The notes below the pieces were generated by a model. That model saw nothing but the letters and a program-made list of their open reading frames with translations. It did not search any database and was not told the origin of the DNA. From Tetmemena sp. SeJ-2015 (taxonomy: Eukaryota; Ciliophora; Spirotrichea; Sporadotrichida; Oxytrichidae), in assembly GCA_027382625.1 (NCBI GenBank), contig JAJKFJ010021740.1, forward strand, positions 20,263 through 84,262: a stretch of 64,000 bases of DNA, written 5' to 3'. A program made the position numbers and the translations under genes. This document shows, piece after piece, positions 1 through 10,315 of the stretch (positions are counted from its first letter, which is position 1; each line of letters opens with the position of its first letter).

Positions 1-1096
1 TGCGCATTTACAAGATATTCTAGTATTTACAGAACAGTTAGCCTCCTATCATGCTTCTAGTGATTTAAAATATCGTCAAAGCTTTGTAAATCACTCTCTA
101 GAATTTTAAATATATCAAATTAATTTCCAGCAACTTATTTACTAAGGTGGAGTCTTCAGCAAGAGATTTCCTTATAAATTTTGGGTCTCCCTCTATGTTT
201 AGTTAGTCATCTGAAAATAAATAATTTCTGATAACAGTAAATCATGAATGAGCATCAAAAACTTCTTTGTGTGTCTTATTTAGTCGACAGGGATTTGGAG
301 AATTGCTTATAAAACACATATAATTTTAAAGGAAAAAATGTACATTTCGGGTAAACAAATTTAATAGAATTTAAAACATCTAAATTATAAATAAAGATTT
401 CTCGTGATTCACATTTTCATAATACAAATAAAAAAATGATGCTTCTCTAATGAAAGATAACCCTGATTATTCTAAAAGAAACTTCTTCTTGCCTTCGAAG
501 TATTCTCCTTTGATAAATTATGAATATGCTCCAATTACTGCTTCTTTGTTGAGTGGGTTTTGCTCTGCCAAATATTTATGTAGAAGATTAGTGGCTCCAA
601 TCCTCATCACTATTTGCTGTAAAATATTGTAATGCAAACACTTTATCTAGAATAATTAATTATGTTAATATTAGTGATAAATACATGTACCTCTTTATTA
701 TTCTGAACTGCAAATGAAAAAATGGAGCATGCTTTTCTTCTTGCTGCTTCATTTCCGTTTTCCATAATGATTTCAATGATCGTCTGCATGCCTCCACACA
801 AACACAAATTAAGACTACTTCTAGGGTGGAGCTCAACTAGCTCAAGTAACTATTCCAAACTATCAAGCAACACATCAGGGTGCATCGTCAAGTGATGTGC
901 TTTTAAGTCTTCTGCGATTTCCTTCATCTGATCTGTATCGTTGAAAGTATATTGCTTTAATGCTCCTTCGAGCCATTCTCTATCTTCTTTGGACATTTCC
1001 TTGAACTAGGTTGGCTTTGTGCCATCCTGATAGCTCAAAATAATAAAAAATTATATTATTCATGGACCATTTAAAGAGACCGTTCCAGTCAACCAT
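1..1096 (-). CDS. FES1: Hsp70 nucleotide exchange factor, Fes1/HSPBP1-like (3' end outside window)
   Basis: Armadillo-type cytosolic exchange factor that helps Hsp70 release ADP. Seen on the minus strand: start ATG at 1094-1096, N-terminal WNGLFKWS motif, then DGTKP, a block beginning MSKEDREWLEGALKQY, and an armadillo core reading NLCLCGGMQTIIEII and QQIVMRIGATNLLHKYLAEQ. This order matches Fes1/HSPBP1. TAA/TAG are read as Gln. One GT-AG intron (617-690) and three IESs (102-121, 212-436, 1035-1059) interrupt it. With these removed the frame is open to the window edge, so the C-terminus is missing. The family assignment is by recognition of motifs, not a search. Confidence 0.82.
102..121. other. 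IES, pointer AATTT (20 bp)
   Basis: Direct repeat AATTT at 102-106 and 122-126. Excision joins LLEI to LESDLQSF in the Fes1-like gene; unexcised, the frame is lost. Borders are not GT-AG. Confidence 0.75.
212..436. other. IES, pointer TGA/TCA (225 bp)
   Basis: TGA at 212-214 and 437-439. Excision joins FIREAS to DDQLNIEGDPKF in the Fes1-like gene. The spacer is AT-rich, has no splice borders on the coding strand, and contains an in-frame TGA when read through. Confidence 0.65.
1035..1059. other. IES, pointer TCA (25 bp)
   Basis: TCA at 1035-1037 and 1060-1062. Excision gives KWSMSYQDGTKP at the N-terminus of the Fes1-like protein, as the family expects; the unexcised reading shifts frame. 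Confidence 0.75.
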
Positions 1097-1496
1097 TTTG
1101 CAATTATTACTTAAGCGAGGATTATTTATTGTATATTAAATTTAATTTTCGAGACGAGTTAATAAATCAACAAATAGAAGGTTCTAGCATATTCTAGAAC
1201 ACACATTTAATTTTCTGCTCAATTCTTTTAAGTGTATTAAATCAATTTCCATTAATTCTTACTATTTTTTGCATACTATTCTTAAATAACAAATTATTTC
1301 TTTTATACAAGATTCAAAATCTTTTTTGCAGAAGTATTTATAAAAAAAGCCAATAAAATTTTTACAGATAAATTTAATTGAGAATATTTTCTATTAGCAT
1401 TTTATATTTTAAGGTAAAGAGATAAGTAGTTTCAGTGAGGGGGAAATCAAATTATAAATAATTATTAAAATAACTTTGATATAAAGAAGTAGATTT

Positions 1497-3562
1497 ATGG
1501 AAGACTCAAAAAGGAAAGATATAGAAGACAAGGAAGTCTTAAGAGAAGAATTAATCCGTGATGCAGTGGAGACTTGTGCAACAATCGGTCTGATGGTGAA
1601 AACTAGCGGAGATAAAGATAAGGTGGAGTACAATCATGCTCCTATTTCTCTATTTCCAACTCCATTCCCAGCCAAGCATTATTTTCAAGCTAAGAAAAAT
1701 CAAAGAGAACTCAGTTTTATGGTAAATGATTTGACCAGACAGCCTCTGAAGATCCATGAACTTCTTAAATACTTCAAGGAACACGATACTCTTATGCACT
1801 ATAATTTAAGAATAAATTTAGAATGCAAAAGATGTTAAAAGTCAGTGAGAGCTATTTGAGAAGGGGACAAGAAGGAAAACAAAGATAAGATATTCACTAT
1901 CTTATACTCAGATCTGATTACATGGTAGATAAGCACACTGATAGTCTAAAGATGGTTGAATACAACACAGTAGCATCTTCATTTGGCTGTTTGTGTCAAA
2001 GAACAGCAGAACTTTAAAGTTATATTCTGGACAAGTATAGAGATAGGCTTCAGCTGAATTACTAGGATGAGTAAGCAGGACTAGCCAAGGATCAAGATCT
2101 CTCAAACCAACTGACTTAAATCTTATTTGAATTATTGCAAATCCAGTCTCTTGCAAGCACATTTAATCAAGCAATAAACCATTACCTTGAAGATTAGAAG
2201 CTAAGACATACTGAACACTACTCTAGCAAGCAAGCTAAGGATTTATGGGTGCTATTTGTAGTTGATAGGATAGAAAGAAATATCTGCGATCAGAAATGGA
2301 TAGAGACGACTATTTATTAAAGCTTTGGAATTAAGTCTTTCAGAATTCAAAATTATAAATATAAAAGATCATTTTGGTTGTTTTGTTAGTTAATGACTTT
2401 TGACCAAATCAGAAACCAAAAAATATATTAACGAATTAAATTTCACTTTATATCATAAAATATAAAGCTTTATATCAAATTACGTAATAAATAGTTAAGC
2501 CTTAGGGAATATTAGATTTTTTACTAAGATGATAAAGCGGGCTTTATTTATGTTACTCTAATAGCGCTTAAAATGAGGTTCCCCTCTTGAAAAATTAATC
2601 CCTATTTAAATTATTAAAATTAATATGATATAAAAAATAAAACTCTTAGCTATATCTATTTTTTCAGATTCTTCTGTTCTTTCAAATTTTATGATTTTTA
2701 TACTTAGATTATAATAAACCAAAGTTACGTCGATTAAAAGACAAACGCTTTAATTGTAAATGGAAAGGAGATTGCCTTTGTTTACTATCGTACTGGTTAC
2801 TAGTTAGAGTAATACGAGGGTGAAGAAGACTGGGATACAAGGGAGATGCTCGAGCTTGCTCAACCTATTAAGTGTCCATCTATTGATGTCCATTTGACAA
2901 CATTTAAGAAATTCTAATAAGCATTCTCAGACGAACGAGTGCTTTTCGAAGTCATGAAGGATCACCCAGAAGAAGCAGAGAATATTAAGCACATTTTCAA
3001 AGGTATTTGGACTCTAGAAGATATCGACAACGAGGGACCTGCAGGAGATGAAGTTAGACGAGTGGTCGAAGAAGCTAAATAGTCACCACACTCATTTGTG
3101 ATAAAGCCTTAGAAGGAAGGAGGTGGCAACAACTTCTACGATGAAGAGTTGCGAGTGATGTTACAGTCAGAGGATAAAGAATATTTTTTATCCTTGAAGC
3201 AGTTTTTGATAATGGAAAGAATAAACCCTCCTGAGATTGATGCCTTCATGTTGAGGAATGGCAAATTGATTGCAGCACAGACTCATAGTGAATTGGGTAT
3301 TTACACTAGTGTAGTAATTAGAACTGGAGACAACTAACCACCTATTTAGGACAGCGATCTCAATACTTTTGGAAGACTACTTAGGACAAAAGGTAAGGAT
3401 AGCAATGAGGGAGGTGTAAATGCGGGATTTGCTGTATACTTAAAATTTAATTTATTCAACAATTTTACGAAAAAAACTCTGTCATTCTAAAAAAAAGAGA
3501 TTTATGAAATGAATCACGACATTTAATTTTATTTTCGCAGCTTAAATGTCATAAATTTTTGA
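1497..3562 (+). CDS. GSS: Glutathione synthetase, eukaryotic type
   Basis: Cytosolic ATP-grasp ligase joining gamma-Glu-Cys and glycine to make glutathione. Recognised blocks in order: HAPISLFPTPFP near the N-terminus; RSDYMVD and MVEYNTVASSFGCL (substrate and metal-site region); NGKEIAFVYYRTGY; the ATP-grasp loop KPQKEGGGNNFYDEE; SELGIY; LLRTKG; C-terminal SNEGGVNAGFAV. Length after IES removal is about 500 residues, as expected. Many TAA/TAG codons fall in the open frame. Four IESs (1794-1822, 2344-2391, 2413-2715, 3439-3540) are inferred from direct repeats; excision restores each conserved junction. Stop is TGA at 3560-3562. Confidence 0.93.
1794..1822. other. IES, pointer ATGCA (29 bp)
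   Basis: ATGCA at 1794-1798 and 1823-1827. Excision gives DTLMQKMLKVSESY and restores the glutathione synthetase frame, which otherwise meets TGA at about 1857. Confidence 0.85.
2344..2391. other. IES, pointer AAT (48 bp)
   Basis: AAT at 2344-2346 and 2392-2394. Excision removes a 16-residue in-frame insertion and gives IKSFRMTFDQI, matching the conserved RMTF region of glutathione synthetase. Confidence 0.65.
2413..2715. other. IES, pointer AAACCAAA (303 bp)
   Basis: An 8-bp direct repeat AAACCAAA at 2413-2420 and 2716-2723. Excision joins TFDQIRNQ to SYVDQKTNALIVNGKE in glutathione synthetase. The interior is very AT-rich and has no homology to the family. The longest pointer in the window. 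Confidence 0.9.
3439..3540. other. IES, pointer CTTAAA (102 bp)
   Basis: CTTAAA at 3439-3444 and 3541-3546. Excision gives the C-terminus GFAVYLNVINF and a TGA stop, close to the usual end of glutathione synthetase. The insertion is in frame, so this rests on family length and the repeat. Confidence 0.7.
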
Positions 3563-4069
3563 GTCTTAAAAATCTTTAATTATAATATAATAAATTTTTC
3601 ACTATAATAGATTCGCCCCTCCTTGTTTCTATATTATTTATTGTCGATAGAGGTAATCTTTGTAGTTTAGCTCCAACAGTTGTCAATTTTTGACTACCTA
3701 AAAACAGAATAAATTAACCCATAACTTAAATGTGAAAAGAAGTATATTTAAACCTAATTCACCTAAAGTCTAGTCTTTGATATCTAAAATCCATATTAGA
3801 TTTTAATATAAAAAACTACTATTACAAATGAATAAATATACATTTAATTTCTTGTTAGGTATTTTATATAGAATCTTAAAGCCTCAATTTGTAAATCTAT
3901 AGTTAGATAAAAGCGATTGCTAAATAATTTACCAAAGTTATAAGATGTTTTCTTTTTAGCATCAGTCAATCCATTTGCACTTAGTTATTGAACTTAGGCT
4001 TGTGTGCGAGATAACAAACTACTTCCAATATATAATGAAAATATTTAATATGAGAGTTAAGAGTAGAGC
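3563..4069. other. AT-rich spacer, nothing recognised
   Basis: About 500 bp between the glutathione synthetase stop and the displaced kinesin segment. No conserved protein, RNA gene or repeat was recognised on either strand. Confidence 0.5.
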
Positions 4070-4752
4070 TAGCTTCAAATGGAGAACTTGTACCTTAAAT
4101 TCTGGACTATATATCTAATCTCTAGTTAGCTGTTATCTTGTCCATGGCTAACTTAAGTTAGTCCCTCTAAACTTAGTTGCCGCAAGACATTGCGGTTTAT
4201 TATGGCTTTATTTGAGTGACTGAGGGGGACTTGTCATGAAATTTATGTGCGATTGGAGACTTTGAAGAATCATTTCTCCTTTATTTAAAATAAGTTAGCT
4301 TTGAGTTTGCTGGTTGGTGCATCTCCTATCTAGGGGACTGATTGATCTTGCAGAATTTAGTCCCGAGTAAACAATAAAAGAAATAAACTTCAACAATAAG
4401 TAAGTAAGTGTTTGCAGTTGGTGGATTTAATTAAGTGGTAAAAGATGGGGAGATTTAGTCTCTTGAAGTTGGATTGTATTCTTTTTAGAAAAGATTGGGA
4501 GAATGGAGAGATGGTTTTCCAGAGTGCATGGTAATAATCTTCTAATTGGGCTCTACAGTCCAAACACTTTCATCCTTTAGCTATAGCTCTCTTTAGTTTA
4601 GTGGTCGAAGTCTCACTGCTACTTCAACTCAAACCACAAATAAATTAAGTTTTAAACTTCTAAAATTATTTAACAAAAAAGAAATATAAAATTTTTATTT
4701 AAATTTTTAGAACTTTCAATCGATTATTTTTGCCATTATCAAGCAAGGACAT
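4070..4752 (-). CDS. Kinesin N-terminal segment (MDS 1 block of a scrambled gene)
   Basis: Minus-strand start ATG at 4750-4752. After excision of an IES (4626-4710, pointer AACT) it reads RLKVEVAVRLRPLNQREL, then KDESVWTVEP: the beta-1 strand and RP motif that open a kinesin motor. The rest is a Gln/Ser-rich stretch. No P-loop follows on this side; the downstream sequence is spacer and then glutathione synthetase on the other strand. The motor domain at 10248-5609 lacks exactly this N-terminus. I infer both blocks belong to one gene, joined at the pointer TAGCT (4070-4074 and 10244-10248), which keeps the frame (PFEAIDLCFKEED). The reading frame between about 4,430 and 4,075 is less certain; a further IES near 4,330-4,440 is likely. 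Confidence 0.72.
4626..4710. other. IES, pointer AACT (85 bp)
   Basis: AACT at 4626-4629 and 4711-4714. Excision joins a 14-codon start exon to the kinesin N-terminus, giving NNRLKVEVAVRLRPLN. Unexcised, the motor start is preceded by an in-frame TGA. Confidence 0.75.
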
Positions 4753-5608
4753 AGATTCAATTAATTTTTAATGACAATTTAAGATATTTTAGGCTAAAAA
4801 ATACCTCTGGTTTTCTTAAGGTTTTATTCCTTTTTAGTAACTAACCTTTTGAGAAAAATTATAAATTGCATACACTTTAAGTTGAGCTATTCATTTGTAA
4901 ATACATGGCCACAATATTCTAGTTCAATTAAATTCTATTGTAATTCAAAAAATGTATACAACTTGTAGAAAATTCCAATAACAAATGTAAAAGTGGCTCT
5001 TAAGTTTTTCTCAGTATAATTTAAATGCAGTGAATTTCAATTTATTTGTGATTTAAGATAAATCTTTAATTTTTACACTAGATACAATTTAATACTCTAT
5101 CTTTAAAAATAATAAATTTTAGGCTTTTAATGATATAAATGTTTTTTAATTTAAGGATTCTGAGAGTGATAAAAGAATAAAATAAAAAGAATTAATTTAC
5201 TGAATGTTTTCCATGAGTTGCAATCTATTATTTGAAAATTATATTTATCAGTCAGTCATAGTCGTTAAAATAGCTCAACAAAGATCAACAATATGTATTG
5301 GATAGAAAAAATTAGGCTAATCATGAATACTAAAATACAAAAGATAACTATTTTTGCTTTCAATAATTACTCTAAAATTAAACTTAAGATAAAGAAAAGT
5401 GATGAATCAGGCAGGAAGAATATATGACCATTTAAAAAGGTAATTATTCATATTTAGAGCTTTTTTTAAAAAATAAAAAAAGACATTTTAAAAGAAACTC
5501 GACTCCAAAAAATATTTTGTATGCATTTTCTTAGCTAGAGAAGGATTCAAATAATTTAATTTCAGGAGAATCAAAATAATTAGTTGTAATTTGGTAATCA
5601 TCTCTTTG
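4753..5608. other. Spacer between the two blocks of the scrambled kinesin
   Basis: AT-rich sequence between the kinesin stop (5609-5611) and the displaced kinesin start (4752), both on the minus strand. No conserved coding sequence was found. In a permuted gene this would be non-coding germline DNA between the last and first segments. Confidence 0.5.
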
Positions 5609-8600
5609 TCAAAATGATAAAAATAATTGAATGTTAGAGGTATAAGAGGATGTGCTAGCCCTACTGCTCAGAAGTGGTTGATATTCTTTGGGTTCATTTT
5701 TCTTTCCGAGGACCGGTTGTGCTGACATCCGTGAGTTTTTCTGCTAGCCACTCTAAATGAAGCTTGAGTTTTAACTGGAAGCAACTGACTGTTTCTTTTG
5801 TAAGTTTGCATGGTAGTTAGCTGTAGCAGAGCTGACATGTCCCCTTGAAGTAAGGCACTCAATTAAATAGATGAGCTACCTAATTATATTTACTTTATTT
5901 ATAAACTGCTTCTGGGATTTGTCTTGGCCTTGACTTGATTCTTAGCTAGACTCCACAAACTAAACAGATCTAGCGTGAAGTGTGTTTTATATCTTGCTTG
6001 AGGTATTTTCATCTCCGAAAGAACACTGTCTCGAAGAATTCCTCATCGACTCAGTTATAACAGAATGCTTCTAAAACTCTTATTTGAGACTGGCTCTCTA
6101 ATTCAAGGTTTAATCTGGCATTTAATTATTGCTCAGCATGTTTGTCTTATTTACATTCAGACTTAAGATTCCTTAGTCCCTCAAACTGAGATTATAACTA
6201 TGGTGAACTTCGACTCTCTGGCTCTAATTGTTGCTTTCATAAATACTATCTACTGAGCTACCATTGCTCTCTTAAAATATCATATAGCAAAAGTATAAAT
6301 AATTTCATTAAAACTACTATTAATTGACAATGGAAATATTAATGATGATGGTGATGGTGATTATTTTAGAGTGCTTAATTTTAGTTCTCCTTATCAATTT
6401 CAGGTTATTGCTTTTTGGAGGATTGCTGCTTAAAAGAGACATAGTCGTTTAAGTTCACTATCATTTGAGGTTCACTAGTTTCGGATTAGTTGTGGATATC
6501 TGAATTGTCCCCACCCTCAGCTTGTTCCTCATTTTGTTAAAGTGTTTCAAAAAGATTGTTTAAGTGGTTTACTGACATCCTATTTTAACTTTAATCCTTC
6601 AAGTTCAAGTCGCGTGAGGATTGATTATTCAAGAGCTCTTCAAAGCTTTTGTTTTTCAACTTATTATCAGAAACATTATCAACTCCTAATTTGTTATTGT
6701 TCTAATTAAAAATCCCTGAATCTGTCAACACTTCTTCGGAATCCTATTAAGGGCTTTCTCCTCCTAATATTTTCATACCTATGATTTTCCCAAAGCAAAA
6801 TAAATTAAAAACTCTCCTAATCAAGAATATGTTGGTCTTTGTTTACACTCTAATTAAAGCTGCAAGACATAAGGGTGAAATTTAATTCTTTCTCTCCAAG
6901 ACTTTGAATTTTCTGGTTCAGTTTGAGTGATTAAGGAATTTGAGACTATAGCTTAAAATCTAGATTTTCAAATTAATGAATTGCATTGTTAAATGATTAG
7001 CATATTTATAAACTGCTTTCTTGTTCAGAAGGCTGCAGACCTAGCAATTTAAATACTATAATATTTTGAGAGCTCTTGATGTGAGTTTATTGATATTGAT
7101 TTCATCATTTGCTTTCCTTTAGAGTTAGATAATCTTTGGCGCTCATTTTCAAAATCTTGAGACCTAACATTTTACTTTTAAAGTATGAAATTAAAACTTA
7201 GAATGAGGTGAATACTTCTAAGTGATATTAGAAGAAGTCTTGATTGAAGCTACGTTGTTGTTCTATTAAGAGTTACGATTTTTATTGCTAGTAGATCTCT
7301 AAGGTCTTTTCTGACTCTTATTAAGCGAGTTATTTTTATTGTTTGTCTTTCTATTACTCTTTTTGTTCTATGTGAAATTAGGTGAGTGGGAAATTTAAAG
7401 ATCGCTCTTGTCCAACTTGCTTTGGAGGTCAAATATTCTTTCCTCGCATTAATTGATGAGTGTTTGTCTCGCAATTATGGCATTCACTTTCTTCTGATTT
7501 TCCTCACTGACTTAATTCATGTAGCTGTTCTCATTATAAGAATAGTCTGAATAGGATATAACGTTTATTATTTTAACAGAGAGCGAAATCTACTCTTGAA
7601 CATCTCGAAGCTACTCCATGATTGCGCTCTTTCTAAGATGATATTCTTCCATTGATTACTAGAACTAGGCCTAACTCCTATGCAGCTCGCATAGTTCTTC
7701 TTAATCGTCAGGACAGTTAATATCTTGATCCTACTCAACTCTACTTTGCTCTTAGGATTACATTTGCATATTAACAAGTAGAGACTCTATCTCTAGGAAC
7801 TATTGATTGCAAGGCTCACTCTGAGACTACTAGTCTCTTAATTTCACAAGTTGCTCCTAAATGAAACTTATTTTATTTCTGAATTCTCTTTTAGCAATTT
7901 CTCGTTTACAAAGCTCCTAGCAGTTTCCAAACTGTCTCTCTAAATTTGTTACTTGCTCTAAATCTAGTCCGCGAAGATAGCTCTTACTGAAGTTCTCATA
8001 AAATTGCTCTTTCATAAACTTAAAATACTGATTTAATAAATTTGTTCATCTTGAGGACTCTGAACTCGGTTTCTTCAACTTAAACTTTTTAGATTTTATG
8101 TGAAATTAATTCAGAAGCTTGAGAAAGCTAAGCCTCTAGTTAGTGATTTTTATTCTTCAGTTCGGAAATACAATCAACTAGTGACTATATTTATTCACGT
8201 TGCAATTCTATCTGCTCATTTAAACTGGAATTAACAATCTTTGATATCCTTAGAGAAGAAAGTAGCTGGTAATTTTCTAGCTGTGATGCGCTTGAACTCT
8301 CATTATTCGTTTATTTGTTGGAGTCCATCATTTTATTTGCTAGATGCTTATTGATAGTGATTGAGCCTACTCCATTTATGATTATTTCTCTTGAAAAAGG
8401 GTCATCTTGGCCAATTTCTACTTTACTATCTACATAATTACCAAGGATCTTAAGTTGCATGACCTAATTCAAATAATTATCAATTAAATTTAATTCAACT
8501 TCTTTAAGTTCTACTTAGTGATCTTTTCTATTAACTTTTTCTTTTCCTCAAGAAGTTACTCGATTATCTTTGATTCCTGTTCTCTTTACTTCTATACATC

Positions 8601-10248
8601 TCTCTTTGCCTTTTCAAGGCTCTTATAAATATATTTCTAACACTACTATTTAAGGTTAAACAATTATAATCTTTCTCTCATAGTCTGCAATGAGTATCTT
8701 CACAGCTTCTTCGTTATTATTGCTTATAATATTTGCTTGCACCTTGTTTTCTATCTTCATTGCATTTTACCCAAACCTCAAAGAGCTTAGAGTTTGCTCC
8801 ACTTGAGAAAATACAGGAGTCACACAGATTATCACACAAGTTTAAAAAATAAAGTTCTTGAGTTGCCACCTAGTGAAGATCTCAAAATCTTTGTGAGAGG
8901 AGAGTTTCTGTAGGGAATATGCTGCTAAGATATTGTCTGAGGATTCTTTGAATTCATGTTAGTCAGTTGCTGCTACAAGCTTAGAGACTTTTGTTCAGCT
9001 CGCATGGATATCACTTGAGTTAAGAAGAACAAGCTTTTATTGATATTCTTTCCCTCATTTATCCTGCTCTTAACTGTAGAAAATAAAAGAATAAAAATTA
9101 TTGTAGAATCAATTTGAGGTACTTGATCTCCAAAGTTAGTCACATACAACTCATCTGGATCTTTACTGTCATAGTGAGAAGATACCTTTTCGGAGCCTGC
9201 CAAATCTACAAAGTTCAACACCGACTGCGTAACGTATTTCCTGATATCTCTGCTGCTATTGTTATTTTAATTCAAGAACTTTAGGCCAGATGTTTCCCCT
9301 GTAGCATCTGCTGTTGAAGTTTGCTGTTACTGCTACTGTTGCTGCTATTACTCTTGCTAAAGGAAATTATTGGTGATGCTTTAAACTTAAAGTCTGAAAA
9401 GAGTATGGGATCTGCTACTACTATGATTAAGCTTAGTTTCAGCATAATGTCTGTTAAGCTCACCTCTTCTGAGGTAGTAGAGGATTTCATCAATTGAAGT
9501 AACTGGCTCCTCTATCACTCCTCTTATGTAGAAGTCCTTGTTCTTGTCCTCACTAAGAAAAGCAAATCAAAATAATTAATGCAGATTTTACTAAGGTGTA
9601 AGGGTTCACTGAGGAGTGAATCTTCAGTCCTGAGTAAGTCGAATATCTGCTCATTATAAATCTCGATGTAAGAACATCTGAGGAAGTAAGTCTTTTCAGA
9701 GTCAAGTTTAATCTCCTTGAAAATATCTTGTAGGGCATAGATGAGCACTCCAGGTTATTCACTAGACTTCTCTGCAGCTATTTTCTCTTGAGACCTGCCA
9801 CTTAGGTAGCTCATTTCCATGTTAATGTCATCACACATGTCTACCGTGGATATACCTAGGCTCTTTTAAATCTTCAGTTCACTTGCTCTTATATCAGAGT
9901 TGGGTGAGCGATCCCTAGTTTGAGATTTGTTATCCTGTGCGTTGTAGAATTTCTTAGAGAATAGCTATGATGCAGAGCGTGAATTAGAAAGTGATTACTG
10001 GCTGCTTTAATTACTTTATTACTGTTATTGTTGGCTGAAAAATGGGATAATTTCCTTTCGCTCTCTCCCAAGCATTGTGTAAGTAAAACATAAATAAAAA
10101 GGTTCTAAAAGTTTTTCCGCTTCCAGTCTGACCATACATAAATACTGTTCCGTTTATTCCATTAAGAGATGATAGTGCAATTCTCTTTACCATCTGTTGG
10201 TATATTTGCTGGTTCTAGTCCTCCTCCTTGAAACATAAATCTATAGCT
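5609..10248 (-). CDS. Kinesin motor core and coiled-coil tail (remaining MDSs of the scrambled gene)
   Basis: Microtubule motor. Minus strand, in order: IDLCFKEEDQN, NGTVFMYGQTGSGKT (P-loop, near 10,115-10,160), TMLGRERKE, a Gln/Asn-rich insertion, CSYIEIYNEQIFDLL, NHSSSRSHT (switch I), FVDLAGSEK (switch II, near 9,200), INEGKNINKSL, and IPYRNSPLTKILRSSLGGNS, then the neck LSSLRFGQNAMKI. A long tail rich in Glu, Lys and Gln follows, partly heptad-like, ending SNIQLFLSF and TGA at 5609-5611. The order fits a kinesin-7 (CENP-E)-like protein, but the subfamily is a guess. Four IESs inside the motor are resolved (8838-8851, 9075-9101, 9552-9589, 10081-10108). The N-terminal strand of the motor is missing here: the upstream gene stops at 10316-10318, leaving only 68 bp. 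It is found at 4752-4070. Confidence 0.88.
8838..8851. other. IES, pointer AAGTT (14 bp)
   Basis: AAGTT at 8838-8842 and 8852-8856. Excision gives GGNSRTCVIICVTP in the kinesin motor; without it the frame ends in TGA. Only 9 bp separate the two copies. Confidence 0.8.
9075..9101. other. IES, pointer TGTAGA (27 bp)
   Basis: TGTAGA at 9075-9080 and 9102-9107. Excision gives PQIDSTVKSRINEGKNINK. The insertion is in frame, but it adds a hydrophobic block next to the switch II helix that kinesins lack. Confidence 0.75.
9552..9589. other. IES, pointer ACTAAG (38 bp)
   Basis: ACTAAG at 9552-9557 and 9590-9595. Excision gives EPLHLSEDKNKDFYIRGV, restoring the kinesin frame. Confidence 0.85.
10081..10108. 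other. IES in the kinesin P-loop, pointer AAGT (28 bp)
   Basis: AAGT at 10081-10084 and 10109-10112. Excision gives GSGKTYTMLGRERKE, the canonical kinesin sequence after the P-loop; unexcised DNA breaks the nucleotide-binding site. Confidence 0.88.
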
Positions 10249-10315
10249 ATCAAAGATGCACAAGATATTTTAAACTCAAGATTAAAGAAATCAAAAATGC
10301 AAATAAAATTTTTCT

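Noticed and set aside
4330..4440. CTGCAA repeat pair as a 64-bp IES in the kinesin N-terminal block
   Set aside because: It would shift the downstream frame away from the one that joins to the motor. An in-frame ACT pair removing 57 bp is equally possible, so neither was listed.
10241..10250. GCTATAG (7 bp) shared by 10.24 kb and the kinesin N-terminal block near 4,587-4,593 as the scrambling pointer
   Set aside because: Joining there puts the motor in the wrong frame, whereas TAGCT at 4070-4074 keeps it.
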